Positions 24,313 to 34,100 of a stretch of 64,000 bases of DNA are shown here, piece after piece; position 1 is the stretch's first letter; every line of letters begins with the position of its first letter. Below the pieces are notes generated by a model. The model did not search any database and was not told the origin of the DNA. It saw only the letters and a program-made list of their open reading frames with translations. A program made the position numbers and the translations under genes. The DNA lies in the NCBI GenBank assembly GCA_028868515.1, contig JAGWUI010000005.1:1-64000 (forward strand). The letters run 5' to 3'. The DNA is from Gammaproteobacteria bacterium (GTDB lineage: Bacteria > Pseudomonadota > Gammaproteobacteria > Pseudomonadales > Moraxellaceae).

Positions 24313-25620
24313 TTAATGAATCAGTTTAGAAACAGGTTCTTCAGCAACCAATTGCAAACGCGCATCAGCAAATAAATCCATATGCGGCGTCAATACCTGC
24401 ATAAAACGATCGAAATAAAGCATTTGCTTCATCAGTAACGCAAAATCACTTGGGAAACGGATGCCATGACGCTCACCCACTTGAACCATATCCATCATCA
24501 ACGTATTCAAATCACCCGTATCGCCAGAAATGATTTTTTGCGGATCAGTCATCAGTAATGTTTTAAACATATTTTCGATGTCTTTTTGCAATACTTTGAG
24601 ATCAACGACTGTATTGGTCATCCCCATTTTGACCATATTTTCGGCCATCAATGCATAATCCGTCGTTTGCAGCGCTTGCATGAAGTTAATTGCAGATTGC
24701 CAAACTTCTGGTTTTAATTGACCAACAATACCAAAATCAATGAATCCAACGCGTCCATCGGTTAAAAGCATGAGATTCCCAGCATGTAAATCAGCATGAA
24801 AACTCTTGCATAACATCAATGATGAAAACCAAGTATTCATCGCAGTAATTAGTGCTTGAGATGGCTCTTTAGTATGTTTTTTCATTGCATCAATATCTGT
24901 CATCGGTACGCCATAGAAACGTTCCATCGTCAGTACTGTGCGTGTTGATGCACGATGATACACTTTGGGTGCAACGACTTGAGTGTTATTTGTTGCTTTC
25001 AAAAACTCTTGAAAATCTTCAATATTCTTAGCTTCTTCAATAAAATCAACTTCGCGTACCATACGAATCTTGATTTCATTAACGATCGCAGCCAATGATG
25101 CAAACTTTAGCTTTGGCATCGCGCGCTCAAGCATCTTGGTCGCAAAATGCACAAAATTTAAATCCGTATATAGAATCGTCTCGACTCCTGGTTTTTGTAC
25201 TTTAATCACGACCTCTTCACCTGTGACTAAAGTTGCTGCATGAACCTGAGCAATCGATGCAGATGCTAAACATTTTTGATCGATATGGCTAAAAATTTCA
25301 GTGAGTGGTCGATCAAATTCTTCAGCCAGTTTCGCCTCAATTTCAGCAAAGGAAATTGGTGTTGTCTGATCTAAGCAGCTTTGAAACTCCTCGACATACG
25401 CACGAGGGAAAAGCGATGGTGAACTCGCAATAAACTGACCTAATTTAATATAGGTTGCGCCCAATTTTTCAAAAGTTTCGCGCAGAAGTTGTGGCGCAGA
25501 AGGTTTATCCTGCGCATAACGAATTCCTGCAAACAGCATAACCAAAGTGGTCTCACCAATGCGGGCAAGACTTCGTAAACCATTTTCTAATAGATGTTTT
25601 TCTGGTGATTGTTCAGACAT
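24313..25620 (-). CDS. ABC1/AarF-type atypical kinase-like protein
   Basis: The 435-residue protein belongs to the UbiB/COQ8/AarF family of atypical kinases or ATPases. Family signs: KLGATYIKLGQFIASSPSLFP (the KxGQ motif that blocks usual kinase activity), ASIAQVHAATLVTGEEVVIKVQKPGV (Ala-rich loop and ATP-binding Lys), a HADLHAGNLMLL catalytic-like loop and GFIDFGIVGQL as the DFG equivalent. It is shorter than Escherichia coli UbiB (546 residues) and lacks the two C-terminal transmembrane helices, so it is probably not UbiB itself. A role in quinone or lipid metabolism is an inference from the family. It lies between moeB and folB on one strand. Confidence 0.9.
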   Translation of the reverse strand: MSEQSPEKHLLENGLRSLARIGETTLVMLFAGIRYAQDKPSAPQLLRETFEKLGATYIKLGQFIASSPSLFPRAYVEEFQSCLDQTTPISFAEIEAKLAEEFDRPLTEIFSHIDQKCLASASIAQVHAATLVTGEEVVIKVQKPGVETILYTDLNFVHFATKMLERAMPKLKFASLAAIVNEIKIRMVREVDFIEEAKNIEDFQEFLKATNNTQVVAPKVYHRASTRTVLTMERFYGVPMTDIDAMKKHTKEPSQALITAMNTWFSSLMLCKSFHADLHAGNLMLLTDGRVGFIDFGIVGQLKPEVWQSAINFMQALQTTDYALMAENMVKMGMTNTVVDLKVLQKDIENMFKTLLMTDPQKIISGDTGDLNTLMMDMVQVGERHGIRFPSDFALLMKQMLYFDRFMQVLTPHMDLFADARLQLVAEEPVSKLIH

Positions 25621-25715
25621 TCACATGATTCCTAAAACTAAAAGTTCTTAAAACATTAATGTACAACTTAAAAATTTACGCCACCGAGTCACTCAATGAC
25701 ATACAACTCAACTAT

Positions 25716-26465
25716 TCATTTTTCTTTACAGCATACAGGACAATCTGGATCTTTTTGATAACGAATCTGACGCTGATTAAAACTTAAACCATCCCACAAC
25801 AACAGGCGCTCCGCCAAGCTTGTTACACCCATGCCCAAAAATAGTAATGCGGCATGCGCTTGCATACTCCCCATCACGGCGGTGGTCGTTGCGAGTACAC
25901 CTGTATCTACACAGCGCCGCGCATCTTCCTCATCTGGAATATCTTGGAACAAGCAACGATAACACGCCTTGTCAGGCAATATCAGTGTCATTTGTCCTTC
26001 AAAGCCAATTGCTGCTGCGGACAATAACGGAATTTTAGCATCCACACACGCTTTATTTACGGCATCTCGTGTCGAAAAATTATCAGAACCATCGAGAACC
26101 AAATCAATATCCATCAATAATGTGGGCAAATTTTCTGTATTAACACGCTCTTGGATTGCATCAATCGTCATCCAAGGATTGATCTGGGTTAAAGTATTTT
26201 TTGCGGCAATGACTTTAGGTTGTCCAATATCTTGAGATGTAAAAAGCGTTTGGCGCTGTAAATTACTCTCATCCACCGTATCAAAATCAACAATCCGCAA
26301 AAAACCCAAACCAGCACGAGCTAAACTCATCGTAGCTGGGCAACCTAAACCGCCCATGCCAATCATCAATACACGTGATGTTGATAACTTTTGCTGTGCA
26401 TCAATATCCCATTCAGGTAATAAGATCTGACGACTAAAGCGTAGGAGCTGTTCATCATTTAACAT
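25716..26465 (-). CDS. moeB: HesA/MoeB/ThiF-family adenylyltransferase
   Basis: An E1-like enzyme that adenylates the C-terminal Gly-Gly of a MoaD- or ThiS-like sulfur carrier. Visible: GMGGLGCPATMSLARAG (nucleotide loop), DFDTVDESNLQRQ with Arg, LDGSDNFSTRDAVNKAC, and two CxxC pairs (CYRC and CPVC) for the structural zinc. It is about 249 residues, as for MoeB and ThiF. The ATG at 26465 has AAGGG about 8 nt upstream; a GTG at 26474 overlaps the prmC stop as an alternative start. No moaD or thiS is nearby, so MoeB and ThiF cannot be told apart with certainty. It follows prfA-prmC, a common arrangement in gammaproteobacteria. Confidence 0.9.
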   Translation of the reverse strand: MLNDEQLLRFSRQILLPEWDIDAQQKLSTSRVLMIGMGGLGCPATMSLARAGLGFLRIVDFDTVDESNLQRQTLFTSQDIGQPKVIAAKNTLTQINPWMTIDAIQERVNTENLPTLLMDIDLVLDGSDNFSTRDAVNKACVDAKIPLLSAAAIGFEGQMTLILPDKACYRCLFQDIPDEEDARRCVDTGVLATTTAVMGSMQAHAALLFLGMGVTSLAERLLLWDGLSFNQRQIRYQKDPDCPVCCKEK

Positions 26466-26470
26466 TGTGC

Positions 26471-27361
26471 TCACCCTTCACGCATAGCATTTTTACGTCC
26501 AAGTGTGACGCGATCATTACCACCATAATCTTTGACAGTACGCACATCATTAAGACCAGCAAGTAACATTAACTCTCGGACTTTTTGACCTTGATCATAA
26601 CCATGCTCCAACACCAAGAATCCATCAGTATTTAAATGACCTGATGCTTGATTAATAATGATCTTCAAATCACTCAGACCCTGCTCTTGTGCAACTAGTG
26701 CCGTGATCGGCTCATGCGTTAAATCTGCCAAATGCACATCATCAGGATCAATATAAGGTGGATTACTCACGATCAAATCAAACGTTTCTGGTTCAGACAA
26801 AGCATCAAACCAACTGCCATGCAAAAAACGGATATGGGTTAAATGATGTGTCTGAGCATTTTCTTGTGCAACCGCTAACGCCGCTTTAGAAAAATCTGTT
26901 GCTGTCACTTGCCACAATGGACACTCACTCGCCAAAGACAACGCGATTGCACCTGTACCCGTCCCCATATCCATAACTTTCAGTGCTTTATTCTTTGGCA
27001 ATATTTCTAATATGCTGACCACCACAATTTCAGTATCTGGACGAGGAATTAGCGTATCGGCAGTCACTTTAAGTTCTAATGTCCAAAACGCCTGTGTACC
27101 CAGCACATAAGCCAATGGTGTGCCCATTTTTAATTGCTGATGAAACTTTAAATACTGTGCAGTTTGTTCTCGTGTCAATTGAAAATCTGAATGCGTACGG
27201 ATAAACGTATAATTTTTATGAAGAACATATATTAATAATTGTATGAGTTCGCGTGTATCTAGAGATAAATTTATTTCATGTAACTCATTTATATAAGAAT
27301 CAGAACCGATCTGCAAAGCCTGAGCAATCGTCAGAGCCTCCACGCTTTGCATTGGATTCAT
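26471..27361 (-). CDS. prmC: protein-(glutamine-N5) methyltransferase, release factor-specific
   Basis: PrmC methylates the GGQ glutamine of release factors, here made by prfA 5 nt upstream. The 296-residue protein has a PrmC helical N-terminal domain and a SAM-dependent fold with GTPLAYVLGTQAFW, IPRPDTE, DMGTGTGAIALSLA and the diagnostic NPPY near residue 198. It continues with a Gly-Asn-Asp-Arg segment near the end. Slightly longer than Escherichia coli PrmC (277). Translation is likely coupled to prfA and, downstream, to moeB. Confidence 0.97.
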   Translation of the reverse strand: MNPMQSVEALTIAQALQIGSDSYINELHEINLSLDTRELIQLLIYVLHKNYTFIRTHSDFQLTREQTAQYLKFHQQLKMGTPLAYVLGTQAFWTLELKVTADTLIPRPDTEIVVVSILEILPKNKALKVMDMGTGTGAIALSLASECPLWQVTATDFSKAALAVAQENAQTHHLTHIRFLHGSWFDALSEPETFDLIVSNPPYIDPDDVHLADLTHEPITALVAQEQGLSDLKIIINQASGHLNTDGFLVLEHGYDQGQKVRELMLLAGLNDVRTVKDYGGNDRVTLGRKNAMREG

Positions 27362-27366
27362 ATCAA

Positions 27367-28467
27367 TTAACCGCCATTTTCTTGTGCAAGCAATGCCAAC
27401 TGATCAGCTTGATGCTCTCGGTGCAAAGCATCTAGTAGTTCATTTAAATCACCCTGCATCACTGCATCCAGCTTATAGAGTGTTAAATTAATCCGATGAT
27501 CCGTCATACGACCCTGCGGAAAGTTGTAGGTACGAATACGTTCGGAACGATCACCTGTTCCCACCAAATCACGCCGCATACTGGCTGTCGCAGCATCCGC
27601 CACATCACGCTTCGCTTGTTCAAGTCGTGCAGCAAGCCATGACATCGCACGCGCTTTATTTTTATGTTGACTACGTTCTTCTTGGCACTCAACCACTGTG
27701 CCTGTCGGAATATGCGTAATCCGCACCGCAGAATCCGTTTTATTAATATGCTGACCACCTGCACCACTAGCACGATAAGTATCAATTCGCAGATCCGCAG
27801 GATTAATCTCAACCGTATGGTCAGTATCTACTTCAGGCAGAATCGCAACCGTACATGCCGAAGTATGAACACGACCTTGAGTCTCAGTCGTCGGCACACG
27901 TTGCACACGATGCGCACCACTCTCAAACTTCAAACGACCATACACGCCATCGCCTTCGATACGCGCAATGACTTCTTTATAGCCACCATGTTCACCATGG
28001 CTTTCGGACAAAACTTCAAGACTCCAACGCATTTTCTCAGCAAATCGGGAATACATCCGAAATAAATCACCCGAGAAAATCGCAGCTTCATCTCCACCAG
28101 TTCCAGCACGAATCTCCAGAAATGCAGAGTTCTGATCACTTGGATCTTTTGGAATCATCAGGATGTTGAGTTCATTTGTATAATCAACGATGCGCGCTTC
28201 TGCTTCGCGCTTTTCCTCATCCGCCATCTCGCGCATGTCTTTGTCGCTGCTAGGATCTTTAATGAGATCGGTAGCAGTTTGTATATCTGCTTCCGCTTGA
28301 AGAAATAAGCTCCAAACGCGCACCAACTCTTCTAAATCACGATGTTCACGCGATAATGCACGAAAGCGTTCATTATCACTAATGACGCTACTATCAGACA
28401 GTAAGGCATTTAACTCTTCAAAACGGTCAGTCAGTTGGTCTAAACGTAAGCGAAGCGACGGCTTCAT
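27367..28467 (-). CDS. prfA: peptide chain release factor 1
   Basis: RF1 ends translation at UAA and UAG codons in the ribosomal A site. The 366-residue protein has the GGQ hydrolysis motif at residues 237-239 ([15 protein letters not shown]) and the PxT-type recognition tripeptide region just before it ([14 protein letters not shown]). Length is typical. It heads a reverse-strand run with prmC and moeB. The GGQ glutamine is the target of the PrmC encoded next. Start ATG is supported by the family N-terminus ([19 protein letters not shown]). Confidence 0.98.
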   Translation of the reverse strand: MKPSLRLRLDQLTDRFEELNALLSDSSVISDNERFRALSREHRDLEELVRVWSLFLQAEADIQTATDLIKDPSSDKDMREMADEEKREAEARIVDYTNELNILMIPKDPSDQNSAFLEIRAGTGGDEAAIFSGDLFRMYSRFAEKMRWSLEVLSESHGEHGGYKEVIARIEGDGVYGRLKFESGAHRVQRVPTTETQGRVHTSACTVAILPEVDTDHTVEINPADLRIDTYRASGAGGQHINKTDSAVRITHIPTGTVVECQEERSQHKNKARAMSWLAARLEQAKRDVADAATASMRRDLVGTGDRSERIRTYNFPQGRMTDHRINLTLYKLDAVMQGDLNELLDALHREHQADQLALLAQENGG

Positions 28468-28501
28468 GTGCAGGCATCCAAATCAGTCTAAAAGCATCAA
28501 T

Positions 28502-28537
28502 AAAAAATGAGCCCAGCCAACAAGTTTATTAGCTGGG
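28502..28537 (-). terminator. possible terminator of ppsR
   Basis: On the minus strand ACCCAGC...GCTGGGC is followed after 4 nt by TTTTTT. The 14-nt loop is large, so this is moderate at best. Confidence 0.4.
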
Positions 28538-28637
28538 TAAACGTCATGTTTTATCAAAAAATATCAAGGGTGCGTAGTTTGACAGCATCCGTGAATCGGT
28601 GCAAATCAAGCCACTACATGTTTTATGAAAAATAGGA

Positions 28638-29498
28638 CTAACCAATCCGCCGTTTTAACCCTTTCGTTTGAATAATCCGCGTTGCAATTTCCTCAACCGA
28701 CATTTCAGAGATATTCAAACTTGGAATTCCTTCACTAATGTAAATTCCCTGAATCGCACGCAGTTCCATCTGACATTGTTGAAAGCTTGCATAACGACTA
28801 CCCGCTTTGCGTTCATTACGAATCGCAACCAAACGTTCAGGATCAATCATTAATCCAAATAACTTATGGCGATATTCTTTAAGCACTTTAGGAAGACGAT
28901 TATCATCGAGATCATCTTCTGTAATTGGATAGTTCGCCGCTCGAATACCAAACTGAAGCGCCATATAAATACAAGTCGGTGTTTTGCCAGAACGCGAGAC
29001 ACCGATCAAAATAATATCCGCCATATCATATTGACGTGTTCTCGCACCATCGTCGTTGTCTAGCGCAAAATGAACAGCATCGATTCGAGACTTATAATCC
29101 TGCGAATCAACCATACCATGACAACTACCAACGATCGGCTCAGGTGGAACACCTAGCTCACCAGAAATCTTACTCAAAATCCCTTCAAACACATCGAGAT
29201 TACAAGCAGATGCTGTATTGATAATATCTCGTAAAACAGGATCAACTAACGTATCAAAAACGAGCGGACGAAGCTCATCATCTTGTGCAGCTTGGTTAAT
29301 GATACCTACAGCATCAAACGCGCTGGCCTCATTATCGACATAAGGCAAAATCCGCATATCAAATTCAACCTGAGGAAATTGCGACAATAAAGAATGTCCT
29401 AGAGTTTCCGCAGTGATCGCCGTTCCATCAGAAATAAAAAAAACTGTTCGATGTTGTTTTGTAGGTTCAGCGATATTTGATGTAGATGATTCATTCAT
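28638..29498 (-). CDS. ppsR: phosphoenolpyruvate synthase regulatory protein (kinase/pyrophosphorylase)
   Basis: A DUF299-family enzyme that phosphorylates, using ADP, and dephosphorylates a Thr of PEP synthase (PpsA). The 286-residue protein has the P-loop GVSRSGKTPTCIYMALQ and the FFISDGTAITAETLGHSLL start that mark the family. Family members are 260-290 residues. In many bacteria ppsR lies divergently beside ppsA, but here its upstream neighbour is a CSLREA protein and no ppsA is in the window. Start ATG 29498 fits the acidic N-terminal tail. Its partner PpsA is presumably encoded elsewhere. Confidence 0.95.
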   Translation of the reverse strand: MNESSTSNIAEPTKQHRTVFFISDGTAITAETLGHSLLSQFPQVEFDMRILPYVDNEASAFDAVGIINQAAQDDELRPLVFDTLVDPVLRDIINTASACNLDVFEGILSKISGELGVPPEPIVGSCHGMVDSQDYKSRIDAVHFALDNDDGARTRQYDMADIILIGVSRSGKTPTCIYMALQFGIRAANYPITEDDLDDNRLPKVLKEYRHKLFGLMIDPERLVAIRNERKAGSRYASFQQCQMELRAIQGIYISEGIPSLNISEMSVEEIATRIIQTKGLKRRIG

Positions 29499-29592
29499 GG
29501 CAGCAACCAGCGTATAGAGAACGCTACTATAGCCTCAAGACCATCATTTTTTCTAGATTATTCTTAAATACTCGAACTGAATCGTTATGTAA

Positions 29593-29624
29593 TAAAAAAG
29601 ACCTCCTAGAAGGAAGTCTTTTTT
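29593..29624 (-). terminator. intrinsic terminator after the CSLREA gene pair
   Basis: AAAAAGACCTCCT / AGGAAGTCTTTTT hairpin with A and T flanks, 43 nt past the stop of the downstream CSLREA gene. Functional in either direction. Confidence 0.7.
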
Positions 29625-29666
29625 ACTGAACTTATATGATCTTACATCTCATTATGGGTTGATAAC

Positions 29667-32072
29667 TCATTTCAGAGATGAAACGCTCTGTCCTAAACGA
29701 CGACGTAGTACCACCAAAGAAACTAGACCTAATAACGCACCAAATCCAACACTACCACCACCAGCTTTGGTCTGGTCAGTTGTTGTGGCAGTGTTAATCA
29801 CTGTCACTGTTCCAGAGTTAGAAGGTGACAAATCATAATTCAATACTTGGTAAGTAAAACTATCATTAAATGGTGAATACAAATTGTCATTCACATAGGT
29901 AATCGTACCACCATAACAAGTGTATTGAGTTCTATTCACATTGTTGTTTGCACAAGGCTCTTGATATTGCGCAACAATATGACCTTGTGTCGGCTGCTTG
30001 GTAATAATAATATTTGCAGGAATATTGGTCACCACACCATTCACAATTCGATTATCTGAATAGAAGGCAGGTTTTGGAACAACTTTACCATTGATCGTGA
30101 CTGTAGGGTAATTCGTACTTCCTGCTGGACCATTACCGTCATCATTGGCATGCGACAATATATCCAATGGAACACTTGCCGCACCAAACGGTAAAGTTAC
30201 CGTAAAACTATTCGCTGTTGGCGCGATACTATTCACTGTAAAAGATGCTGTTCCTGTTGAAGTATTGCTCGGATTTGCCTTTTCAGTGATCGTATAGTTA
30301 CAACTATCAATAGTTCCGCCTGGGGTGACGGTTCCATCATTTCGACTAGCCAGCAATTGCTTCATCACTGGATTCCATTCGCAATGAATATTGCCTGAAT
30401 CACTGCCAGTAATTGTATATTTAGTCGAATCTGTCAATAAATCAATTGCACTCGTATTCGAGCCCGTTAGATTTTCTTGTGCACTATCATTTGAAGTCAC
30501 AGACATTACAACTTCACGGTAACGATAACTGCTCTTATAAGCATCTAAATATGCTTTATTCTGAGCAATCAACTGAGCAGCCTGTGCTGCTGTGGTGCCT
30601 GTCGTATTGGCAGTTGAATTGACAACAGTTGTATAAGAAACGTTTGCACCACCAGTATCATAGTTTGCAGTGAGAATCGATAATTCAAGCGCCCCAATAT
30701 CGCAATTAATCGTTAAAAGCTGTGAGTTTGTGTTCTGGATACCACTACCACGCGCTACACCACGTTGATCATTAGATCCACAACTTGATACCACATCACC
30801 CTTATGAATTAATGGACCGCCCGCTACTGGTAAATAACCAGCTAAATCTGAGCCACCATACAACCCTAATGGGCTCACATAATATGAAAGTTGCTTGCTA
30901 CTATCTGCATAGATATTCGTATCTTTTGCTGTTGTAGATGCAGGATGCAAACTACACTTGCTTGTTGCAGCCGTTGCTGGGTTACTGGTACTTGCAAATA
31001 AATTTAAGGCTGCTGACGTACCAACTGGGATCAAACCAGTATTCGGATCATTCGCACCCTGATATTGACAATCAACAGCATCATTAAAAGCAACAATATT
31101 ATTCGTCAAACTCAAACCTGCTGAAATACCATAAAGTAGTGCAACAGGAGTATGATTTTCCGTAATGGTATTACTCACTAGAGCAAGCGTACTACTACGC
31201 CCCAATCGAGTATTGATATTACCAACCATACTGATTGCACTACCCGCGCTACTTGAGGTCGTATTTTGTGCAATCGTAGAGGCTGTGATAGAGGTTGTTG
31301 CTTGCCCACAAAAATCAAGAATTGTAGATGTATTTGCCGAACCATTATTGGTTACGCTCAGTTGAGAGAGCGTAAATGTTCGGACTGTTGGGATTAAATT
31401 ATCAAAACAGCTCATTCCCAATACAGCGCCTTGAGGAGCATTATTGCCCGTAAAAGACACTGCTGTCGCAGTCAAGTTAGACAAAGCTCCTTCAATAAAA
31501 ATCGCCCCACCTTGTTGAGCAGCGGTCGCATTATTGATTTGAACTCGACTCAAATATACTGTCCCACCTGCTAAAATTGATCCACCAAATCCAGAGTCAC
31601 CACCACTCGCACCATTTGCAGTACCGCCACTCAAGATAATGTTTGAAAGGTTCAAAGGACTCAGACTAACTGACGTATTAAAGATACGAGAACCACTGGC
31701 AGCAACGATCTTTGTTGCAATCGGAAGACGCGCTGGCTCAGCCCCAGTCAATGGATCTACAGAAAAAGGATCAGATGCGGCGTCGCCTTGGATATTCATA
31801 TTTCCATTCACAACCAACTCACCTTGAGTCAGAGTATATGTACCCGCTGCTAGTTGAATCGTATCTGTATAATATTGCTGCCCTGCAGCACATCCTCCAA
31901 CCGCAGTTTTGGTCGCACTGGCTTTAATTGCGTCACGAAGCGAACAAACACTAGCATTACCACTCACATCATTAAACGTTGTCACTGTAATCGTTGTAGC
32001 ATGAGCAACATTCAAACTACCCAACAATGAACATACCAATGGTAATGCATAAAAAGAAATACGGCGGATCAT
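29667..32072 (-). CDS. CSLREA-domain protein with GlyGly-CTERM-like tail (rhombotarget-like)
   Basis: An 801-residue secreted protein with a signal peptide (residues 1-25, ending HAT) and a CSLREA-type motif (CSLRDAIKA) followed by a right-handed beta-helix-like repeat region with many Asn/Thr/Ser, then an Ig-like or VCBS-like part. The C-terminus is GGGSVGFGALLGLVSLVVLRRR: Gly-rich stretch, hydrophobic helix and basic end, the layout of GlyGly-CTERM/rhombosortase sorting signals. In Acinetobacter such proteins (rhombotarget A, RbtA) are known substrates of a rhombosortase. No rhombosortase is in this window. It overlaps the end of the paralogous gene upstream by 4 nt (ATGA), so it is cotranscribed. 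Exact surface role unknown. Confidence 0.75.
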   Translation of the reverse strand: MIRRISFYALPLVCSLLGSLNVAHATTITVTTFNDVSGNASVCSLRDAIKASATKTAVGGCAAGQQYYTDTIQLAAGTYTLTQGELVVNGNMNIQGDAASDPFSVDPLTGAEPARLPIATKIVAASGSRIFNTSVSLSPLNLSNIILSGGTANGASGGDSGFGGSILAGGTVYLSRVQINNATAAQQGGAIFIEGALSNLTATAVSFTGNNAPQGAVLGMSCFDNLIPTVRTFTLSQLSVTNNGSANTSTILDFCGQATTSITASTIAQNTTSSSAGSAISMVGNINTRLGRSSTLALVSNTITENHTPVALLYGISAGLSLTNNIVAFNDAVDCQYQGANDPNTGLIPVGTSAALNLFASTSNPATAATSKCSLHPASTTAKDTNIYADSSKQLSYYVSPLGLYGGSDLAGYLPVAGGPLIHKGDVVSSCGSNDQRGVARGSGIQNTNSQLLTINCDIGALELSILTANYDTGGANVSYTTVVNSTANTTGTTAAQAAQLIAQNKAYLDAYKSSYRYREVVMSVTSNDSAQENLTGSNTSAIDLLTDSTKYTITGSDSGNIHCEWNPVMKQLLASRNDGTVTPGGTIDSCNYTITEKANPSNTSTGTASFTVNSIAPTANSFTVTLPFGAASVPLDILSHANDDGNGPAGSTNYPTVTINGKVVPKPAFYSDNRIVNGVVTNIPANIIITKQPTQGHIVAQYQEPCANNNVNRTQYTCYGGTITYVNDNLYSPFNDSFTYQVLNYDLSPSNSGTVTVINTATTTDQTKAGGGSVGFGALLGLVSLVVLRRRLGQSVSSLK

Positions 32073-33832
32073 AGCTGACCTCCTGTCAGACGACGGCGCA
32101 GCGCAAGCCCCATCAAGCCAAATACTGCAAAAATCCCAACCCCGCCAGCACCAACTGTTTTACTGGTAATTCCCGTAGGAGGAGACTGTACAATCGTTGT
32201 AGTCATTGCAATGGTTTTATCATTATTGGCATTAGAAAAGAAGCTCGTGGTGGTTGCCATGGTATAAGTAAACTTATCAAATCCATGCCAGTCACTTGCT
32301 GGTGTATAAGTCAGCATTTCGTTTGTAGCATTAAACGCAGCAGAGCCTTTAATTGGCGCACTACTATAAACAATACACCCATCCATCCAAACACCACCCT
32401 GAGATGCAGGAGCGGCTCCAAACAGCGAAGTACATAATGCAGCAGGAATCAACTGACCATCGCCGACAACAGGGCTAAGATCAATACTTGCAACTTGACC
32501 ATAAAGTATATCTTCACCATTGGATTGAGCGTTCCCACCTGGAATCGTTAATTCAATCGCACCAATATCGCATAAGGTTCTGGTTTGACCGCGTTGATCA
32601 CCAGCACATGCTTGACCAACACCATTATTAAAACCCTTATTAATAATCGGTTCATTGGCTAATGTTGCACCAGGCGCAGGCACTAATCTTGGCAACAAAT
32701 AACCAGTAAACTGCCCAACATAAGTTTTAAATGGACACAACAAACCATTTGCAGGAGGAAGTGCACATGCACCACTACCATTACCGCTCGTATCCGCAGC
32801 AACGAGCGTCTCAGTTCCAGTATTTGATAAAAGTTTGTTTTGTGAAGTGATACCAGTTGCTGATCCACAGCTATTGGTATAAACAATATTGTTGATCGTT
32901 GTCTGATCGCCAGCAACAAAAGTACAATCCGTACCATTATTACCAACAATACTATTTGCTAATGCTGAGGTGACACTGGCATTCAGCGTTACACCACCTT
33001 GATTAGCAACAATCGTTGCACTATCAACCAAAACCCCAGGAACAATGTTAATTGCATTTGCAGTATTGTTATAAATCGTCGAAGCAAGCACTTGACTTGT
33101 AAAGCTGACTCGTGTCGGATCAACAGTCTGTGTATAAAGAGCAAAGCCTGGTTGTGTTGCATTTGCAATCGTATTTTCGCGAATCAAAGACTGTTTGATC
33201 AATACCGCAGGAACAATTGAATAAATAGCAGCACCTTGCTGCGCTGTATTATTTTTCAACTCTACTGTTGTTGCACTGACAGTACCTGTATTTTCGTTAT
33301 AAATTCCGCCACCCTGATTGGCGACTCCGGCATAAATACGTGAAGTTGAAATCGTCAGTGCACCTTTATTAAAGACGACACCTCCGTTAGTTTCACAGCC
33401 TGTTGCAATACCACAACCCTTCAAATCTATGCCAGTGATTGTTACAGAAGGTATGGCTGTCGTTGCCGTGCCACTTGGATTAATACTGAATACCCGATGA
33501 TTGCCGATCGCTTGAATTGTCGGGTTATTAGTACCGGTAGAGCCGCTGAGATCACCTGTATCTGAACTTTGTAGAGTAATCGTATTATTAAGTTGGATTT
33601 CGCTATTGAGCGTATATGTCTGTCCGACAGTCAAAATAATCACTGCCGTTGTGTCAGTATCTGTACAGCCCCCAATTTTGGTTGACAGTGAACCACTGTT
33701 CACCATCGCAACAGCATCGCGCAAAGAGCAAGCACTTGTACCACTCGTATCTGCTGTTGTATTGACTGTTATACTGGCGTGCGCATCAAACGCAAAACAC
33801 AATAAACCAAAACCCATCAAACGCTTAAACAT
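32069..33832 (-). CDS. CSLREA-domain protein with GlyGly-CTERM-like tail, paralogue
   Basis: This gene starts at ATG 33832 with GGAG about 9 nt upstream, giving 587 residues; a frame further upstream adds 29 residues and no signal sequence. The signal peptide is MFKRLMGFGLLCFAFDAHAS. A CSLRDAVAMVN motif precedes a beta-helix region with repeated small-residue blocks and paired cysteines. The C-terminus VGAGGVGIFAVFGLMGLALRRR matches the GlyGly-CTERM layout again. It is a paralogue of the next gene, with which it overlaps by 4 nt. It is the first gene of this two-gene unit. Family and sorting are inferred from layout. Confidence 0.75.
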   Translation of the reverse strand: MFKRLMGFGLLCFAFDAHASITVNTTADTSGTSACSLRDAVAMVNSGSLSTKIGGCTDTDTTAVIILTVGQTYTLNSEIQLNNTITLQSSDTGDLSGSTGTNNPTIQAIGNHRVFSINPSGTATTAIPSVTITGIDLKGCGIATGCETNGGVVFNKGALTISTSRIYAGVANQGGGIYNENTGTVSATTVELKNNTAQQGAAIYSIVPAVLIKQSLIRENTIANATQPGFALYTQTVDPTRVSFTSQVLASTIYNNTANAINIVPGVLVDSATIVANQGGVTLNASVTSALANSIVGNNGTDCTFVAGDQTTINNIVYTNSCGSATGITSQNKLLSNTGTETLVAADTSGNGSGACALPPANGLLCPFKTYVGQFTGYLLPRLVPAPGATLANEPIINKGFNNGVGQACAGDQRGQTRTLCDIGAIELTIPGGNAQSNGEDILYGQVASIDLSPVVGDGQLIPAALCTSLFGAAPASQGGVWMDGCIVYSSAPIKGSAAFNATNEMLTYTPASDWHGFDKFTYTMATTTSFFSNANNDKTIAMTTTIVQSPPTGITSKTVGAGGVGIFAVFGLMGLALRRRLTGGQL

Positions 33833-34100
33833 AAACGCGCACTCCACATTGGCGTATTTCTTAGCTTCCATATCACTATTTTTTTGATACTTTTTGTTCA
33901 AACAGCGTGTAAAAAACACGACTCATCATCGAAAAATCTATTTGCTTAGGTCCAACATCTTGCGCCAGATACTGCAAATACGATCACAAAAAATACGATC
34001 ACACAAGTTCGCAACATCTTACTACATAGTCAGGGAGTGCAAACAAGTGTTTTTCGGTAAAAACTTTTAGAAATATGAATAAGAAGTCAGGATGTTGTGA

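Noticed and set aside
33977-34008. Direct repeat AATACGATCACA in front of the CSLREA pair
   Set aside because: Two adjacent short copies only; no operator symmetry, likely chance or a small duplication.
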